DNA from: Methanolacinia paynteri
Lineage (GTDB): Archaea > Halobacteriota > Methanomicrobia > Methanomicrobiales > Methanomicrobiaceae
Direction: 5' to 3'
Length of the DNA: 41,073 bases
NCBI RefSeq assembly: GCF_000784355.1
Contig: NZ_AXDV01000012.1
Span: 1-41,073, forward strand
A program made the position numbers and the translations under genes. Below the pieces are notes generated by a model. It had not been told where the DNA came from, searched no databases, and worked only from the letters and a program-made list of their open reading frames with translations. This document shows, in pieces, positions 23,794 to 32,149 of the stretch; the stretch's first letter is position 1, and each line of letters opens with the position of its first letter.

Positions 23794-24309
23794 ATGAAGG
23801 AAGGATATCTCCAGGTCTATACCGGCAGCGGGAAGGGAAAGACGACGGCGGCATTCGGCACCGCGATGAGATCTGTTCTGCATGGAGGCAGTGTCTTCTT
23901 CGCGCAGTTCATCAAGATGTCGGAGACGGCGGAGCTTCTTGTGCCTGACCATTTCAGCAATTTTACAATCATGCAGTTCGGCGAGGGATTCTTCCTAGAC
24001 AGGGAGCCTACCGAAGACGACCGGAGGCTTGCCGAAGAAGGATTTTCAAAATGCCTGGCCGTGATGTCTTCGGGAGAATACGATCTCGTTGTAATGGACG
24101 AAGTGAATGTCGCGATTCATTACGGCCTCCTCGACCCGTCAACCGTCGTTGCGGCGATCGAATCGAGGGCTCCCGGCACGGAGGTCATATGCACCGGAAG
24201 AAATGCGCCGCCCGAACTGATCGAGGCCGCGGATCTCGTCACCGAGATGAGAAAGATAAAGCATTATTTTGACAAAGGCGTCCGTGCGAGAGAGGGTATA
24301 GAATACTGA
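23794..24309 (+). CDS. cobO: Cob(I)alamin adenosyltransferase (CobA/CobO/BtuR type)
   Basis: A 171-residue protein of the CobA/CobO/BtuR family, which transfers the adenosyl group of ATP to cob(I)alamin or a corrinoid precursor. It has the family P-loop GSGKGKTT (11-18), the FIKMSETAE segment (about 49-57), and DLVVMDEVNVAIHYGLLD (about 96-113) with the acidic metal-binding region. LVTEMRKIKHYFDKGVRAREGIEY is the usual C terminus. Methanogens need corrinoids for methyl transfer, so the gene fits the host. The downstream M24 peptidase gene begins 75 bases later. Confidence 0.92.
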   Translation: MKEGYLQVYTGSGKGKTTAAFGTAMRSVLHGGSVFFAQFIKMSETAELLVPDHFSNFTIMQFGEGFFLDREPTEDDRRLAEEGFSKCLAVMSSGEYDLVVMDEVNVAIHYGLLDPSTVVAAIESRAPGTEVICTGRNAPPELIEAADLVTEMRKIKHYFDKGVRAREGIEY

Positions 24310-24384
24310 CTCTCCTGTAAAAATCCTTCCTTCCTGCCTTTGTCCGGCACTGGTAATATGTTCTCTTCTCCCCAATAATTAATC

Positions 24385-25578
24385 ATGAATGATAAAGTCC
24401 CGCGGGACGAGCTGAAGTCGAGAATGAACCGCTTCAGGGCGGGAATGAACAAAACCCATCCCGGCTGGGAGATGGCCGCGATATTCGGCAAGGTAAACCT
24501 GTATTATTTCACCGGGACGATGCAGGACGGGGTTCTGCTAATCCCGTCGAATGGTGATGCGGTCTTATGGGTAAGGAGAAGCTGCGAGAGAGCTCTCGCA
24601 GAGTCGCAGTTTCCCGATATCAGGCAGATGAGAAGCTACCGTGATGCCGCAACAGCCACCGACGACCTGCCGCAGACAATATTCGTCGAAACCGAACTGG
24701 TTACGCTGGGCCTGATCGAGAGGTTCAGGAAGCATTTCGGGTTCATCGACGTGAAATCGCTCGACTATGTCCTCGGAATGGTCAGGGCGCAGAAGAGCGA
24801 TTATGAAATATCGCTCATGGAGAAGTCCGGGAAGATCCATCGCCGCGTTTTAGAGGAGCGTGTCCCGGAGATCGTCAGTGAAGGGATGAGCGAACTCGAT
24901 TTCGCCCTGAAACTATATTCGCTCATGATGGAGGAAGGTCATCACGGTGTGGCCCGGTTTGGGATGTTCGACACCGAGATACTCGTCGGTCAGATAGGAT
25001 TCGGCGAGAGCTCGATCTACCCGACCTACTTCAACGGCCCCGGCGGAGCGGCGGGACTCGGACCCGCTGTCCCCCTCCTGGGCAGCCGCGAGAGGAAGCT
25101 TAAACGCGGAGACCTCATATTCGCAGACACGGGCTCGGGATACCACGGATATCATACCGACAAGACGATGACCTATACATTCAAAGAACCCCTCCCCGAA
25201 GAGGCTGTAGAGGCTCACAACGGCTGTCTTGCGGTACAGGAAAGGATCGCCTCCATGCTCCGGCCGGGAATTGTCCCTTCGGAGATATACCAGGATGTGA
25301 TGGAATCCCTCGATAAGGATTTCATGAAGAATTTCATGGGCTACGGGGACCGGACCGTAAACTTCCTCGGTCATGGCGTCGGTCTTCTGGTCGACGAGAT
25401 CCCCGTAATCGCGGCAGGCTTCGACGAGCCCCTCGTCGAAAACATGGTCTTTGCAGTCGAGCCTAAGAAAGGCGTAAAGGGCGTCGGGATGGTCGGGGTT
25501 GAGAATACGTTCGTCGTGACTCCCTCCGGCGGAAGATGCATCACCGGAACACATCCCGGCCTGATGCTCATCGAGTGA
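24385..25578 (+). CDS. M24-family metallopeptidase (Xaa-Pro aminopeptidase/prolidase-like)
   Basis: A 397-residue pita-bread-fold protein. The five metal ligands of the M24 family can be read: Asp248 and Asp259 in IFADTGSGYHGYHTDKT, His330 in FLGHGVG, Glu359 in AVEPK and Glu373 in GVENTF. The N-terminal half is the creatinase-like domain. It probably removes N-terminal residues before proline in cytoplasmic peptides. It lies between the corrinoid adenosyltransferase gene and a radical SAM/SPASM gene, all in the same direction with gaps of 75 and 55 bases, so a functional link to peptide modification is possible but unproven. Confidence 0.9.
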   Translation: MNDKVPRDELKSRMNRFRAGMNKTHPGWEMAAIFGKVNLYYFTGTMQDGVLLIPSNGDAVLWVRRSCERALAESQFPDIRQMRSYRDAATATDDLPQTIFVETELVTLGLIERFRKHFGFIDVKSLDYVLGMVRAQKSDYEISLMEKSGKIHRRVLEERVPEIVSEGMSELDFALKLYSLMMEEGHHGVARFGMFDTEILVGQIGFGESSIYPTYFNGPGGAAGLGPAVPLLGSRERKLKRGDLIFADTGSGYHGYHTDKTMTYTFKEPLPEEAVEAHNGCLAVQERIASMLRPGIVPSEIYQDVMESLDKDFMKNFMGYGDRTVNFLGHGVGLLVDEIPVIAAGFDEPLVENMVFAVEPKKGVKGVGMVGVENTFVVTPSGGRCITGTHPGLMLIE

Positions 25579-25633
25579 ATTCGTTATCACTTTTTAGAAA
25601 AATATACCTTTTTCAAAGACAAAAAAATCCTTA

Positions 25634-26797
25634 ATGAAAACGCCCTTCCACGTAATGCTGATCCCCACTCTCGGGTGCCCGTCGAAATGCCGCTACTGCT
25701 GGAGTTCGGATGTAAACTCGCCGCGGATGAGCATTGATACGATAAAGGACGTAGTCGTTTGGATGAAAGATCTCAGGGACAACCAGGTCACATTCACGTT
25801 CCACGGCGGAGAACCTCTCCTTGCCGGGGCTGATTTCTACCGCGAGGCGCTCCCTCTTCTTGCAGACGGTCTCCAGCATCTCGATCCCGCCTTTGCCATC
25901 CAGACCAATCTCTGGCTGATGACGCCGGAGATCGCCGATGTCCTTGCAAAATACAATGTCCCGGTCGGCTCAAGCATCGACGGGCCGAAGGAGATAAACG
26001 ATCTCCAGCGTGGCGAAGGATACTTCGACAAGACTCTGAACGGCTACAGGACTGCAAGAGAGCACGGGCTCGATGTCAGGTTCATATGCACCTTCACCTC
26101 CGAATCCGTAGAGAGGAAGGAAGAAATATTCGAATTTTTCCTCGAAAACGGCCTGACCCTGAAGCTTCACCCGGCCCTTCCGTCCCTCAAGGGTTCAGAG
26201 CCTGAGAAGTATGCCCTTGCGCCGGAAAATTTCGGTGAGCTTCTCGTATACCTCCTCGATATGGCGCTCGAGCATTTCGGAGAGATCGAGATCATGAACA
26301 TCAACGATCTCTGCAGGTGTGTATTCACGAGGCACGGGAACGTCTGCACTTTTGCTGACTGCATGGGCAGCACCTTCGCGGTCGGTCCGGACGGTAGCAT
26401 ATATCCGTGCTACAGGTTCGTCGGGATGCCTGAATGGGTGATGGGAAATGTGGCGGAAAAGCCATCGATCGAAGAACTGATGTCGTCCGAAGCGGGGAAG
26501 AGGATGCTGGCATTTAAGGATTACGTGGATAAAACCTGTGCCGGATGCGCACACATCAGGTACTGCCGCGGGGGATGCCCGTATAACGCAATCGCGCCTT
26601 CCGGCGGGGAAATCTCCGGTGTCGATCCCCACTGCCCTGCATACAAAAGAATATTCGACGAGATCAACGACCGGCTGAACACCGAGATGTTCGAGGCGCC
26701 GCCTGAGGATATGTATGCCTTCAGTTCGAAGCGGAAGAAGTGGTCCAAACCGGGAGTGATGTCACTCATACAGGACATGGCCTTCAGCAGACTTTAA
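25634..26797 (+). CDS. Radical SAM/SPASM enzyme, probable peptide- or protein-modifying (methanogen family)
   Basis: A 387-residue radical SAM enzyme with the SAM-cluster motif C15-x3-C19-x2-C22 in LGCPSKCRYCWSS and the SAM-binding TFHGGEPLLAG near 54-64. The C-terminal SPASM region has C302, C305, C311, C315 and C334 (CAGCAHIRYCRGGCPYN), so it can hold auxiliary iron-sulfur clusters. This layout is shared by anaerobic sulfatase-maturing enzymes and by enzymes modifying ribosomal peptides; it resembles a methanogen-only peptide-modifying family known from Methanospirillum. No sulfatase is nearby and no convincing precursor peptide gene was found in the 332 bases that follow. The product of the modification is therefore unknown. 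Confidence 0.88.
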   Translation: MKTPFHVMLIPTLGCPSKCRYCWSSDVNSPRMSIDTIKDVVVWMKDLRDNQVTFTFHGGEPLLAGADFYREALPLLADGLQHLDPAFAIQTNLWLMTPEIADVLAKYNVPVGSSIDGPKEINDLQRGEGYFDKTLNGYRTAREHGLDVRFICTFTSESVERKEEIFEFFLENGLTLKLHPALPSLKGSEPEKYALAPENFGELLVYLLDMALEHFGEIEIMNINDLCRCVFTRHGNVCTFADCMGSTFAVGPDGSIYPCYRFVGMPEWVMGNVAEKPSIEELMSSEAGKRMLAFKDYVDKTCAGCAHIRYCRGGCPYNAIAPSGGEISGVDPHCPAYKRIFDEINDRLNTEMFEAPPEDMYAFSSKRKKWSKPGVMSLIQDMAFSRL

Positions 26798-27129
26798 AAT
26801 AAAATTAGAGAATACGAGGAATTGAAAACTCAAAAATGCTTGATCCTGTTTTGATGATTAAGATAACGGTGAATTGAATTATTAGCAGGTGAATGGTGCC
26901 CCCCTTCCAGCCTGATAATTTGGTTTTCCGGTATGTCCGTTTGTTTGCAGGTCTATAGACTCTTTGATAAACAACTGGAGTTCATCCGTCGTTCCTAACG
27001 GAGTGATTCTCCACTTACAACTTCGTCTTATCTATTGACATTTATTATGCCGGCGAAGATTAATCGATCCGATTAATTTGATCAGACCTGTAGGGATAAA
27101 AGAATTTTATGAATGTTAAAAAATGGTGA
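26798..27129. other. Gene-free region between radical SAM and UbiA genes
   Basis: No credible gene. The only short frames (13 and 21 codons, around 26836 and 26891) lack a good ribosome site and cysteine- or glycine-rich precursor character. A perfect palindrome ATTAATCG-ATC-CGATTAAT lies at 27059-27077, and GACATTTATTA (27037-27047) and GAATGTTAA (27111-27119) echo the operator half-sites found upstream of the UbiA gene. Confidence 0.6.
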
Positions 27130-28035
27130 TTAGGCACATATCAAGAGGCACCACAAAGTGGCATATGCTCCCGTAAGAACGATGAATTTGCCGTCAATGA
27201 ATATTTCATAGATCATTTTGGTAATATTCTCCCTGAGTGAATAGATGAGATAACACTGTACATATACCATGCTGAGCGAAAGAAACAGAACCTGATATAA
27301 AGAAAACACTTCTAATCCGAAGTAAACTATTGCCAGCCCCGCCGAAATGTTGAGCGCCGAAAGGAGTACGACCGTTTTTTCTTTACCCAGTATTACCGGA
27401 ATTGTCCTGACTCCTGAAACAATGTCCCCTTTTACATCCCTGATATCAAATACGACGGTACTCGTAAAAACCAGAATGAAAAAGTACAATGCAACGACGT
27501 ATGTCGAAAATCCCGGGAGGGAGGATGAAAGGTATACCGGCAGAAAGGCGGGGGGAATTGCCCATGCTACGGCAACGATCAGACTTTTAAAAACCGGGAC
27601 TTCTTTGATCCTTGAAAAACCTATGCGCTTTGGAAAGATAGGAATACTGTAAAGGACTCCTGCAATAAGGGGCAATAATGTCATGAAAAGCGCTTCGGTT
27701 CCGAAAATTATACCAATCCCTGCGGCAGTGACGTATGCAAGAATCGATGATTTGTAGAGAAATGAGCCGTATTTTTTTGTAAAGTGGTACCTTTCATAAT
27801 GGTTCATCATATCTTCCGCTTCGTCGGTTTTCCTGTTGAGGTTATATACGCCGTATGTTACTAGTACCATGATCAGGGCCGCAACCGGGCTGAATGCGAA
27901 GTTCTGTAGCGAACATGAAATAAAAACCATTGCGCCCCCGGCAATGGAAAGATACAAGGAGCTGTACACAAGAACTTGAATAATCCCTACAAAGTCGGGA
28001 ACAATAATATTCTTTTCCAATGCAATGTTGTGCAT
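27130..28035 (-). CDS. UbiA-family prenyltransferase
   Basis: A 301-residue integral membrane protein with about nine helices and both acidic motifs of the UbiA superfamily: N-x3-D-x3-D in NRKTDEAED (about 67-75) and DIRDVKGD followed by VRTIPVILGKEK (about 197-220). UbiA enzymes attach a prenyl chain to an aromatic ring or lipid head using Mg and prenyl diphosphate. The archaeal lipid enzyme (DGGGP synthase) belongs here, but this gene is AT-rich, sits alone after a FilR1-type regulator and has a divergent first motif, so it is more likely a specialised paralogue, for example for a quinone-like or carotenoid product. The acceptor is unknown. Confidence 0.85.
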   Translation of the reverse strand: MHNIALEKNIIVPDFVGIIQVLVYSSLYLSIAGGAMVFISCSLQNFAFSPVAALIMVLVTYGVYNLNRKTDEAEDMMNHYERYHFTKKYGSFLYKSSILAYVTAAGIGIIFGTEALFMTLLPLIAGVLYSIPIFPKRIGFSRIKEVPVFKSLIVAVAWAIPPAFLPVYLSSSLPGFSTYVVALYFFILVFTSTVVFDIRDVKGDIVSGVRTIPVILGKEKTVVLLSALNISAGLAIVYFGLEVFSLYQVLFLSLSMVYVQCYLIYSLRENITKMIYEIFIDGKFIVLTGAYATLWCLLICA

Positions 28036-28054
28036 GAAAATTGATGAAAATGTA

Positions 28055-28089
28055 TCATTAACATTTATTGTGTCGATGAATGTTAATGA
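28055..28089. promoter_or_regulatory. Perfect 11-bp inverted repeat, probable operator for the UbiA gene
   Basis: TCATTAACATT (28055-28065) and AATGTTAATGA (28079-28089) are perfect inverted copies separated by 13 bases. The repeat lies between the UbiA start (28035) and an AT-rich TATA-like stretch (about 28107-28122, minus strand), where a bound protein would block transcription. The gene just upstream encodes a winged-helix regulator, the obvious candidate to bind it. Confidence 0.65.
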
Positions 28090-28133
28090 GTTGGAATAAT
28101 TATGAAAATAAATTTATAAAATTATGCTGAATA

Positions 28134-28955
28134 TTATGCCCCTTTAATGAAATCTTCCGAACCCGATCTATAATATTCAAAAAGCCTTTGTCCCCATTCA
28201 ACTGCTATTCCGTCAGAATTAATAAGATCGGCAGTGAAATCGTAGAAATCGGGCTCTTTGGAATATAATCCGAGTGAGAGGTAATTATCCGTTATCGTCA
28301 TTCCTATTTTAATCGGTTTGGGATAGATATAGATCATGAAATTGTCAAGATCTATTATTGTTTTTAAAATTTCTTCATATGGTTCTTCCTTCATCTTTTC
28401 TGCAATTTCAGGAGTTACAATCAGATCTACCTGAATCCCTCTCATTACGGATTTTTTTATGATTTCTGCATGTGACGGACTCATAAACGATGAAATTCCT
28501 TTTATGAACGATGCTTCATCCATCAATTTAATGAAATTAAAATGAACTTTTAATATATTATCTTCAGTGTTGTGGATGATTGTCGAATTATGAAGGTCGC
28601 CGATATTTTCAAGAAATTCGGCGGGAATGTCCCTGGTATCATGATTATACCAGAATTCGCGGTTCGAATCGGACAGGCTGATTATCTTTACAAGCTTCTC
28701 AATCTCTTTCTCAAGGATCTTTCCTATGATTGTAAGGCGATAACCCTCCTTCGTCGATTCGATATAACTCAACGCTTCCAGCTGTCTGATCTTTGGAATT
28801 ATTGCCTGTGAGGAGCTTCCTGTAATGTCGCGAAGTCCGGATAGCGATTGTTCTCCTTCGCCCAAAGCAATAAGAATCTGTGTAATGAGTCTGGATCGAA
28901 AAATCCCCCTTATTTCCGCCTGACGCTCATTATATGCATCAATTACGGGATTCAT
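28134..28955 (-). CDS. FilR1-type winged-helix transcriptional regulator
   Basis: A 273-residue regulator. Residues about 15-90 form a winged helix (SRLITQILIALGEGEQSLSG, then SSQAIIPKIRQLEALSYI as recognition helix and wing). Residues about 125-265 match the FilR1/DUF1724 domain of methanogen regulators, with KVHFNFIKLMDEASFIKGISSF and LIVTPEIAEKM. FilR1-type proteins are found mainly in methanogens; the name comes from a filament-formation/methanogenesis regulator. The ligand is not known. It is co-directional with the UbiA gene 98 bases downstream and probably controls it through the inverted repeat in between. Confidence 0.85.
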   Translation of the reverse strand: MNPVIDAYNERQAEIRGIFRSRLITQILIALGEGEQSLSGLRDITGSSSQAIIPKIRQLEALSYIESTKEGYRLTIIGKILEKEIEKLVKIISLSDSNREFWYNHDTRDIPAEFLENIGDLHNSTIIHNTEDNILKVHFNFIKLMDEASFIKGISSFMSPSHAEIIKKSVMRGIQVDLIVTPEIAEKMKEEPYEEILKTIIDLDNFMIYIYPKPIKIGMTITDNYLSLGLYSKEPDFYDFTADLINSDGIAVEWGQRLFEYYRSGSEDFIKGA

Positions 28956-28980
28956 TCATCTAATAATTGAAATTCCTGTA

Positions 28981-28988
28981 GATATATG
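28981..28988 (-). promoter_or_regulatory. TATA box for the FilR1-type regulator
   Basis: CATATATC on the minus strand lies about 29 bases before the ATG at 28955, giving a leaderless or near-leaderless transcript. Confidence 0.5.
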
Positions 28989-29082
28989 TTTGCAGATTTG
29001 AATGCGGATGGAAACAAATTAGTCAAATTAACTGCACCTGACCAAAATTAAATAAAAAATGGTGGATTGCCTGGGAATTCTG

Positions 29083-30915
29083 TTACAGGACTTTCTGGAG
29101 CTCTTTTTTCAGCACTTCGCTGATTACTTTCCCGTCGACCCTGCCACGCATCTCCTTCATGACGACACCCATGAGAGGGCCGAGGGATCTCATGCCCTGC
29201 TCCTTTACGAAGTCGATCCGATCTTCGATGATCCCGGAGATCACGCCGGCAAGCTCTTCTTCCGATACCGAGGGTGCGATCTTCTCCATCGCGGCAGAAA
29301 CGCTGTCGCCCTTCGATACGGCCCGAAGTATATCCGGAATCGCCTCCTTGGCCGCACATCCCTCTTCGACGGCGAGCAGTAGTTCAATGACGTCTTCGTC
29401 CCTGAGACATCCCGTATCCACGCCGTCGCGCCTCAGCTCCCTGATCGTCGAGTAGATTGTCCTTGCCGCAAGGTTCGGTTTAACTCCTTTCGATACGGCT
29501 TCTTCGAATACGCCGGCCTTCGACGAGTAGGCCATCTGCCTTGCAAGCGATTCGTCGAGCCCGAACTCTTCTGCGAAACGCTTCTCCTTCTCAATTATAA
29601 GCTCGGGCAGCTCAAGCGAATCCCAGTATTCGCCGCTGATGTCCACGGGGAGAACGTCGGTCTCCGGGTACATCCTCGCGGCTCCGGGCAGCGGCCTCAT
29701 GTACGACGAGCTTCCTTCTTCGAGCATCTTGCGGGTCTCCTCCGGCACTCCGTCGAATGCCATCGCGGCACGCTTCTTAATCTGTCCGATTGCGCATTCG
29801 GATTTCTTCTTCGTATCCGCGACAAGTATGACGCAGTCCGAATCGTCGGCGGCAAGCCGGTCTTTTAAGATCTTTACCTCTTCGGCTGTCACCCCGTATG
29901 CCGGGAGTTCGTCCGTATGGAACAGACCACCGACGCCGCACTTCTTTGCATAGTCGGACATCTCCGAACCGAGTCTTCTTCCGGGCTGGATCTCCTTTCC
30001 TACAAGCCCGGCGAACCCACAGAGCTTTATTGCGAGTATGCACTTCGCCCGTTTGAGGATCGATGATCCTGTATCTTTGAACAGGTCGGTGACATCGATG
30101 ACCTCCTCTCCGACCGACGCCCCTCTCTTCCTGAGCTCTTCCGCGATCTCTACCAGATTCTGCTGCCTGAGTGCCTCGCGCCGGACGACCTCGTCGATGA
30201 GGCTTAAGTCCTGCACACCTTTTATCTCGACCCTCGCACCGTCCCTGATCGAGATGTTGACATCCTGCCTGATAGTCCCTAGGCCCCTCTTGACCCTGCC
30301 GGTCGAGCGGAGGAGCATTCCGATATATGCGGCGACTTCCTTCACCTGCTCGGGCGTCTTCATATCCGGCCCGGTGGTGATCTCGGCGAGAGGAATTCCC
30401 AGCCTGTCGAGGGAGAACGTATCGCCTTCGACCCTCTGGGCTGCCTCCTCTTCAAGGCAGATCGATTCGATTCTTGCCCCGGCAGGAAGTATTCCGTTGA
30501 GAGCCACGAGTGCAGTCCTCTGGAAACCGCTTGTATTCGAACCGTCGATGACGAGCTTCCTCATGACGTGGACCTGCTGGACCGGAGTCATTCCCATCAT
30601 CTTCGCGAGAGTCAGCGCAAGACCGAGCGCCTCGGGATTCATGGGAGCGGGCGGTTCCTCGTCGTTTTCGACAAGACATGTCGTATCGTATGCGTAGTAG
30701 GTGTAGATGCGGTCTTGTTTCTTCATCTCCTCTTCTGCCGCCCTGTCGATCTCTCCCATCTCGCTCTCCGTCGCCCTGAGGTATCTCTTAAACTCGCCGC
30801 ATCTCTCGTCCACGCCCCTCAGCTTTGTCGGGCAGTGGCAGAAGAGTTTTTCAGCCGTATCCAGCTGCTGGTGGATCTCGATTCCGGCCATAAGCCCGAT
30901 CTTCTCATAGTCCAT
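29083..30915 (-). CDS. gatE: Glutamyl-tRNA(Gln) amidotransferase subunit E
   Basis: A 610-residue archaeal GatE, the tRNA-binding and kinase-like subunit that with GatD turns Glu-tRNA(Gln) into Gln-tRNA(Gln). The GatB/E catalytic domain starts MAGIEIHQQLDTAEKLFCHCPT (9-30) and has the metal-site cysteines near 27-29. The insert resembling bacterial AspRS, which marks GatE against GatB, is visible in the segment VIDVTDLFKDTGSSILKRAK (about 274-293). A YqeY-like tail domain ends the protein (GPLMGVVMKEMRGRVDGKVI). The start overlaps the end of gatD by 11 bases. The pathway is essential in archaea because they lack glutaminyl-tRNA synthetase. Confidence 0.96.
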   Translation of the reverse strand: MDYEKIGLMAGIEIHQQLDTAEKLFCHCPTKLRGVDERCGEFKRYLRATESEMGEIDRAAEEEMKKQDRIYTYYAYDTTCLVENDEEPPAPMNPEALGLALTLAKMMGMTPVQQVHVMRKLVIDGSNTSGFQRTALVALNGILPAGARIESICLEEEAAQRVEGDTFSLDRLGIPLAEITTGPDMKTPEQVKEVAAYIGMLLRSTGRVKRGLGTIRQDVNISIRDGARVEIKGVQDLSLIDEVVRREALRQQNLVEIAEELRKRGASVGEEVIDVTDLFKDTGSSILKRAKCILAIKLCGFAGLVGKEIQPGRRLGSEMSDYAKKCGVGGLFHTDELPAYGVTAEEVKILKDRLAADDSDCVILVADTKKKSECAIGQIKKRAAMAFDGVPEETRKMLEEGSSSYMRPLPGAARMYPETDVLPVDISGEYWDSLELPELIIEKEKRFAEEFGLDESLARQMAYSSKAGVFEEAVSKGVKPNLAARTIYSTIRELRRDGVDTGCLRDEDVIELLLAVEEGCAAKEAIPDILRAVSKGDSVSAAMEKIAPSVSEEELAGVISGIIEDRIDFVKEQGMRSLGPLMGVVMKEMRGRVDGKVISEVLKKELQKVL

Positions 30916-32149
30916 TGGGCGTGCACCTCCCCAGTTCGCCGCGGAGATTAGTCCGCATCAGTTCTGCGACCCTGTCCGGATCGCTTTCGTTCCCGAGAAC
31001 CCACATGAGTTTAACCATCGCCGCTTCGGGCAGCATATCCTCGCCCTCGATTATTCCGGCGTTCAGGAGGTCGCGTCCGGTATCGTAAACCCTGTCACAT
31101 ACCCGGCCGTTCAGGCACTGTGATGTCATGACGACCGAAGTCCCGTCTTTCACCAGCGATTTCAACGCGGGGATACATCCCGACGACGTGTGCCCGAGTC
31201 CGGTCCCCATCACGACGAGACCTTTGTAGCCGCTGAACGCCTCGACGACCTCGGGTGACATTCCAGGATAGAAATACAGGATACCAACCTTCTCTTCGAG
31301 CTTGTCATTCAGGACCGGTTCGGGGCCTTCCTCTTTTCTTCTTGCGGCAGAGCACGAGAGCTTCACCTCCAGAGACGGGTAGTCCACGGTCCCGATGATA
31401 TCCGAGCCCATGGTGGTAAACGCGTCTCTCCTTGAGGTGTGCATCTTCCGGACTCTCGTTCCCCTGTGGATTGCGCAATAGTCGTCGTTGGTCGTTGCAT
31501 GCATGACCACCGCGACCTCGCCGAGGTCCGAGACAGCCGCAGCGGCACTGCACAGGCCGTTCATCACGTTGTCGCTCGAAGGACGGTCGGCCGACCTCTG
31601 CGATCCCACGAAGACTATCGGGACCGGTGTTTCGATCATGAAGCTTAAGGCCGCGGCCGAGTACGCCATCGTATCGGTCCCGTGGGTTACGATCACTCCC
31701 CGCGAGCCTTTTTTGATCTCGTCGCAGACAGTCGATGCAAGCTTCTTCCAGATTGCAGGAGTCATGTTCTCCGAGAGGATTGTCGCCGGGACCTGTGCAC
31801 TGAAATGCGCAATCTTTGCAAGCCCGGGGATCGCTCTCAGGATGTCGTCCGCCTCGAACTGGCTTGTGACGGCTCCTGTCCTGTAATCGATCTTCGATGC
31901 GATCGTTCCGCCGGTCGAGACTATCGACAGCTGCGGGAGGCTCTCGTCCTGTTCGATCTTCTTTGCAGAATGGGGCTTCGGCGCCTGTGTCTCAAGCTTC
32001 TTCAGTATTCCTGCATCGATTCCCAGGTTGTAGCCCGAATCGAGCTTGATCACCGCTTTTCCGTCCCGCTCCGTAATATAAAAGCCTTCGAGCTCTTTTC
32101 CCGCGTAGGTGCAGCCGACCCTGTCTCCCGGTTCTATATCCAAACTCAA
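30905..32149 (-). CDS. gatD: Glutamyl-tRNA(Gln) amidotransferase subunit D
   Basis: A 414-residue archaeal GatD, an asparaginase-like enzyme that frees ammonia from asparagine or glutamine for GatE. An N-terminal beta-barrel (DIEPGDRVGCTYAGKELEGF) precedes the amidohydrolase domain. The catalytic threonines are in VSTGGTIASK and VTHGTDTMAYSA. TTG at 32149 is proposed as the start because it forms a TTGA overlap with the argH stop, and the domain then begins directly. The next in-frame ATG upstream (32224) would add 25 basic residues that lie wholly within argH coding sequence and look like out-of-frame translation. Confidence 0.94.
   Translation of the reverse strand: MSLDIEPGDRVGCTYAGKELEGFYITERDGKAVIKLDSGYNLGIDAGILKKLETQAPKPHSAKKIEQDESLPQLSIVSTGGTIASKIDYRTGAVTSQFEADDILRAIPGLAKIAHFSAQVPATILSENMTPAIWKKLASTVCDEIKKGSRGVIVTHGTDTMAYSAAALSFMIETPVPIVFVGSQRSADRPSSDNVMNGLCSAAAAVSDLGEVAVVMHATTNDDYCAIHRGTRVRKMHTSRRDAFTTMGSDIIGTVDYPSLEVKLSCSAARRKEEGPEPVLNDKLEEKVGILYFYPGMSPEVVEAFSGYKGLVVMGTGLGHTSSGCIPALKSLVKDGTSVVMTSQCLNGRVCDRVYDTGRDLLNAGIIEGEDMLPEAAMVKLMWVLGNESDPDRVAELMRTNLRGELGRCTPNGL

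Noticed and set aside
24913-25590. A 225-residue open frame opposite the M24 peptidase
   Set aside because: The metal ligands and length of the peptidase on the plus strand settle the coding strand; the minus frame has no motif.
26836-26954. Short frames after the radical SAM gene as precursor peptide
   Set aside because: They are 13 and 21 codons long without a ribosome site, leader-like region or modifiable core.
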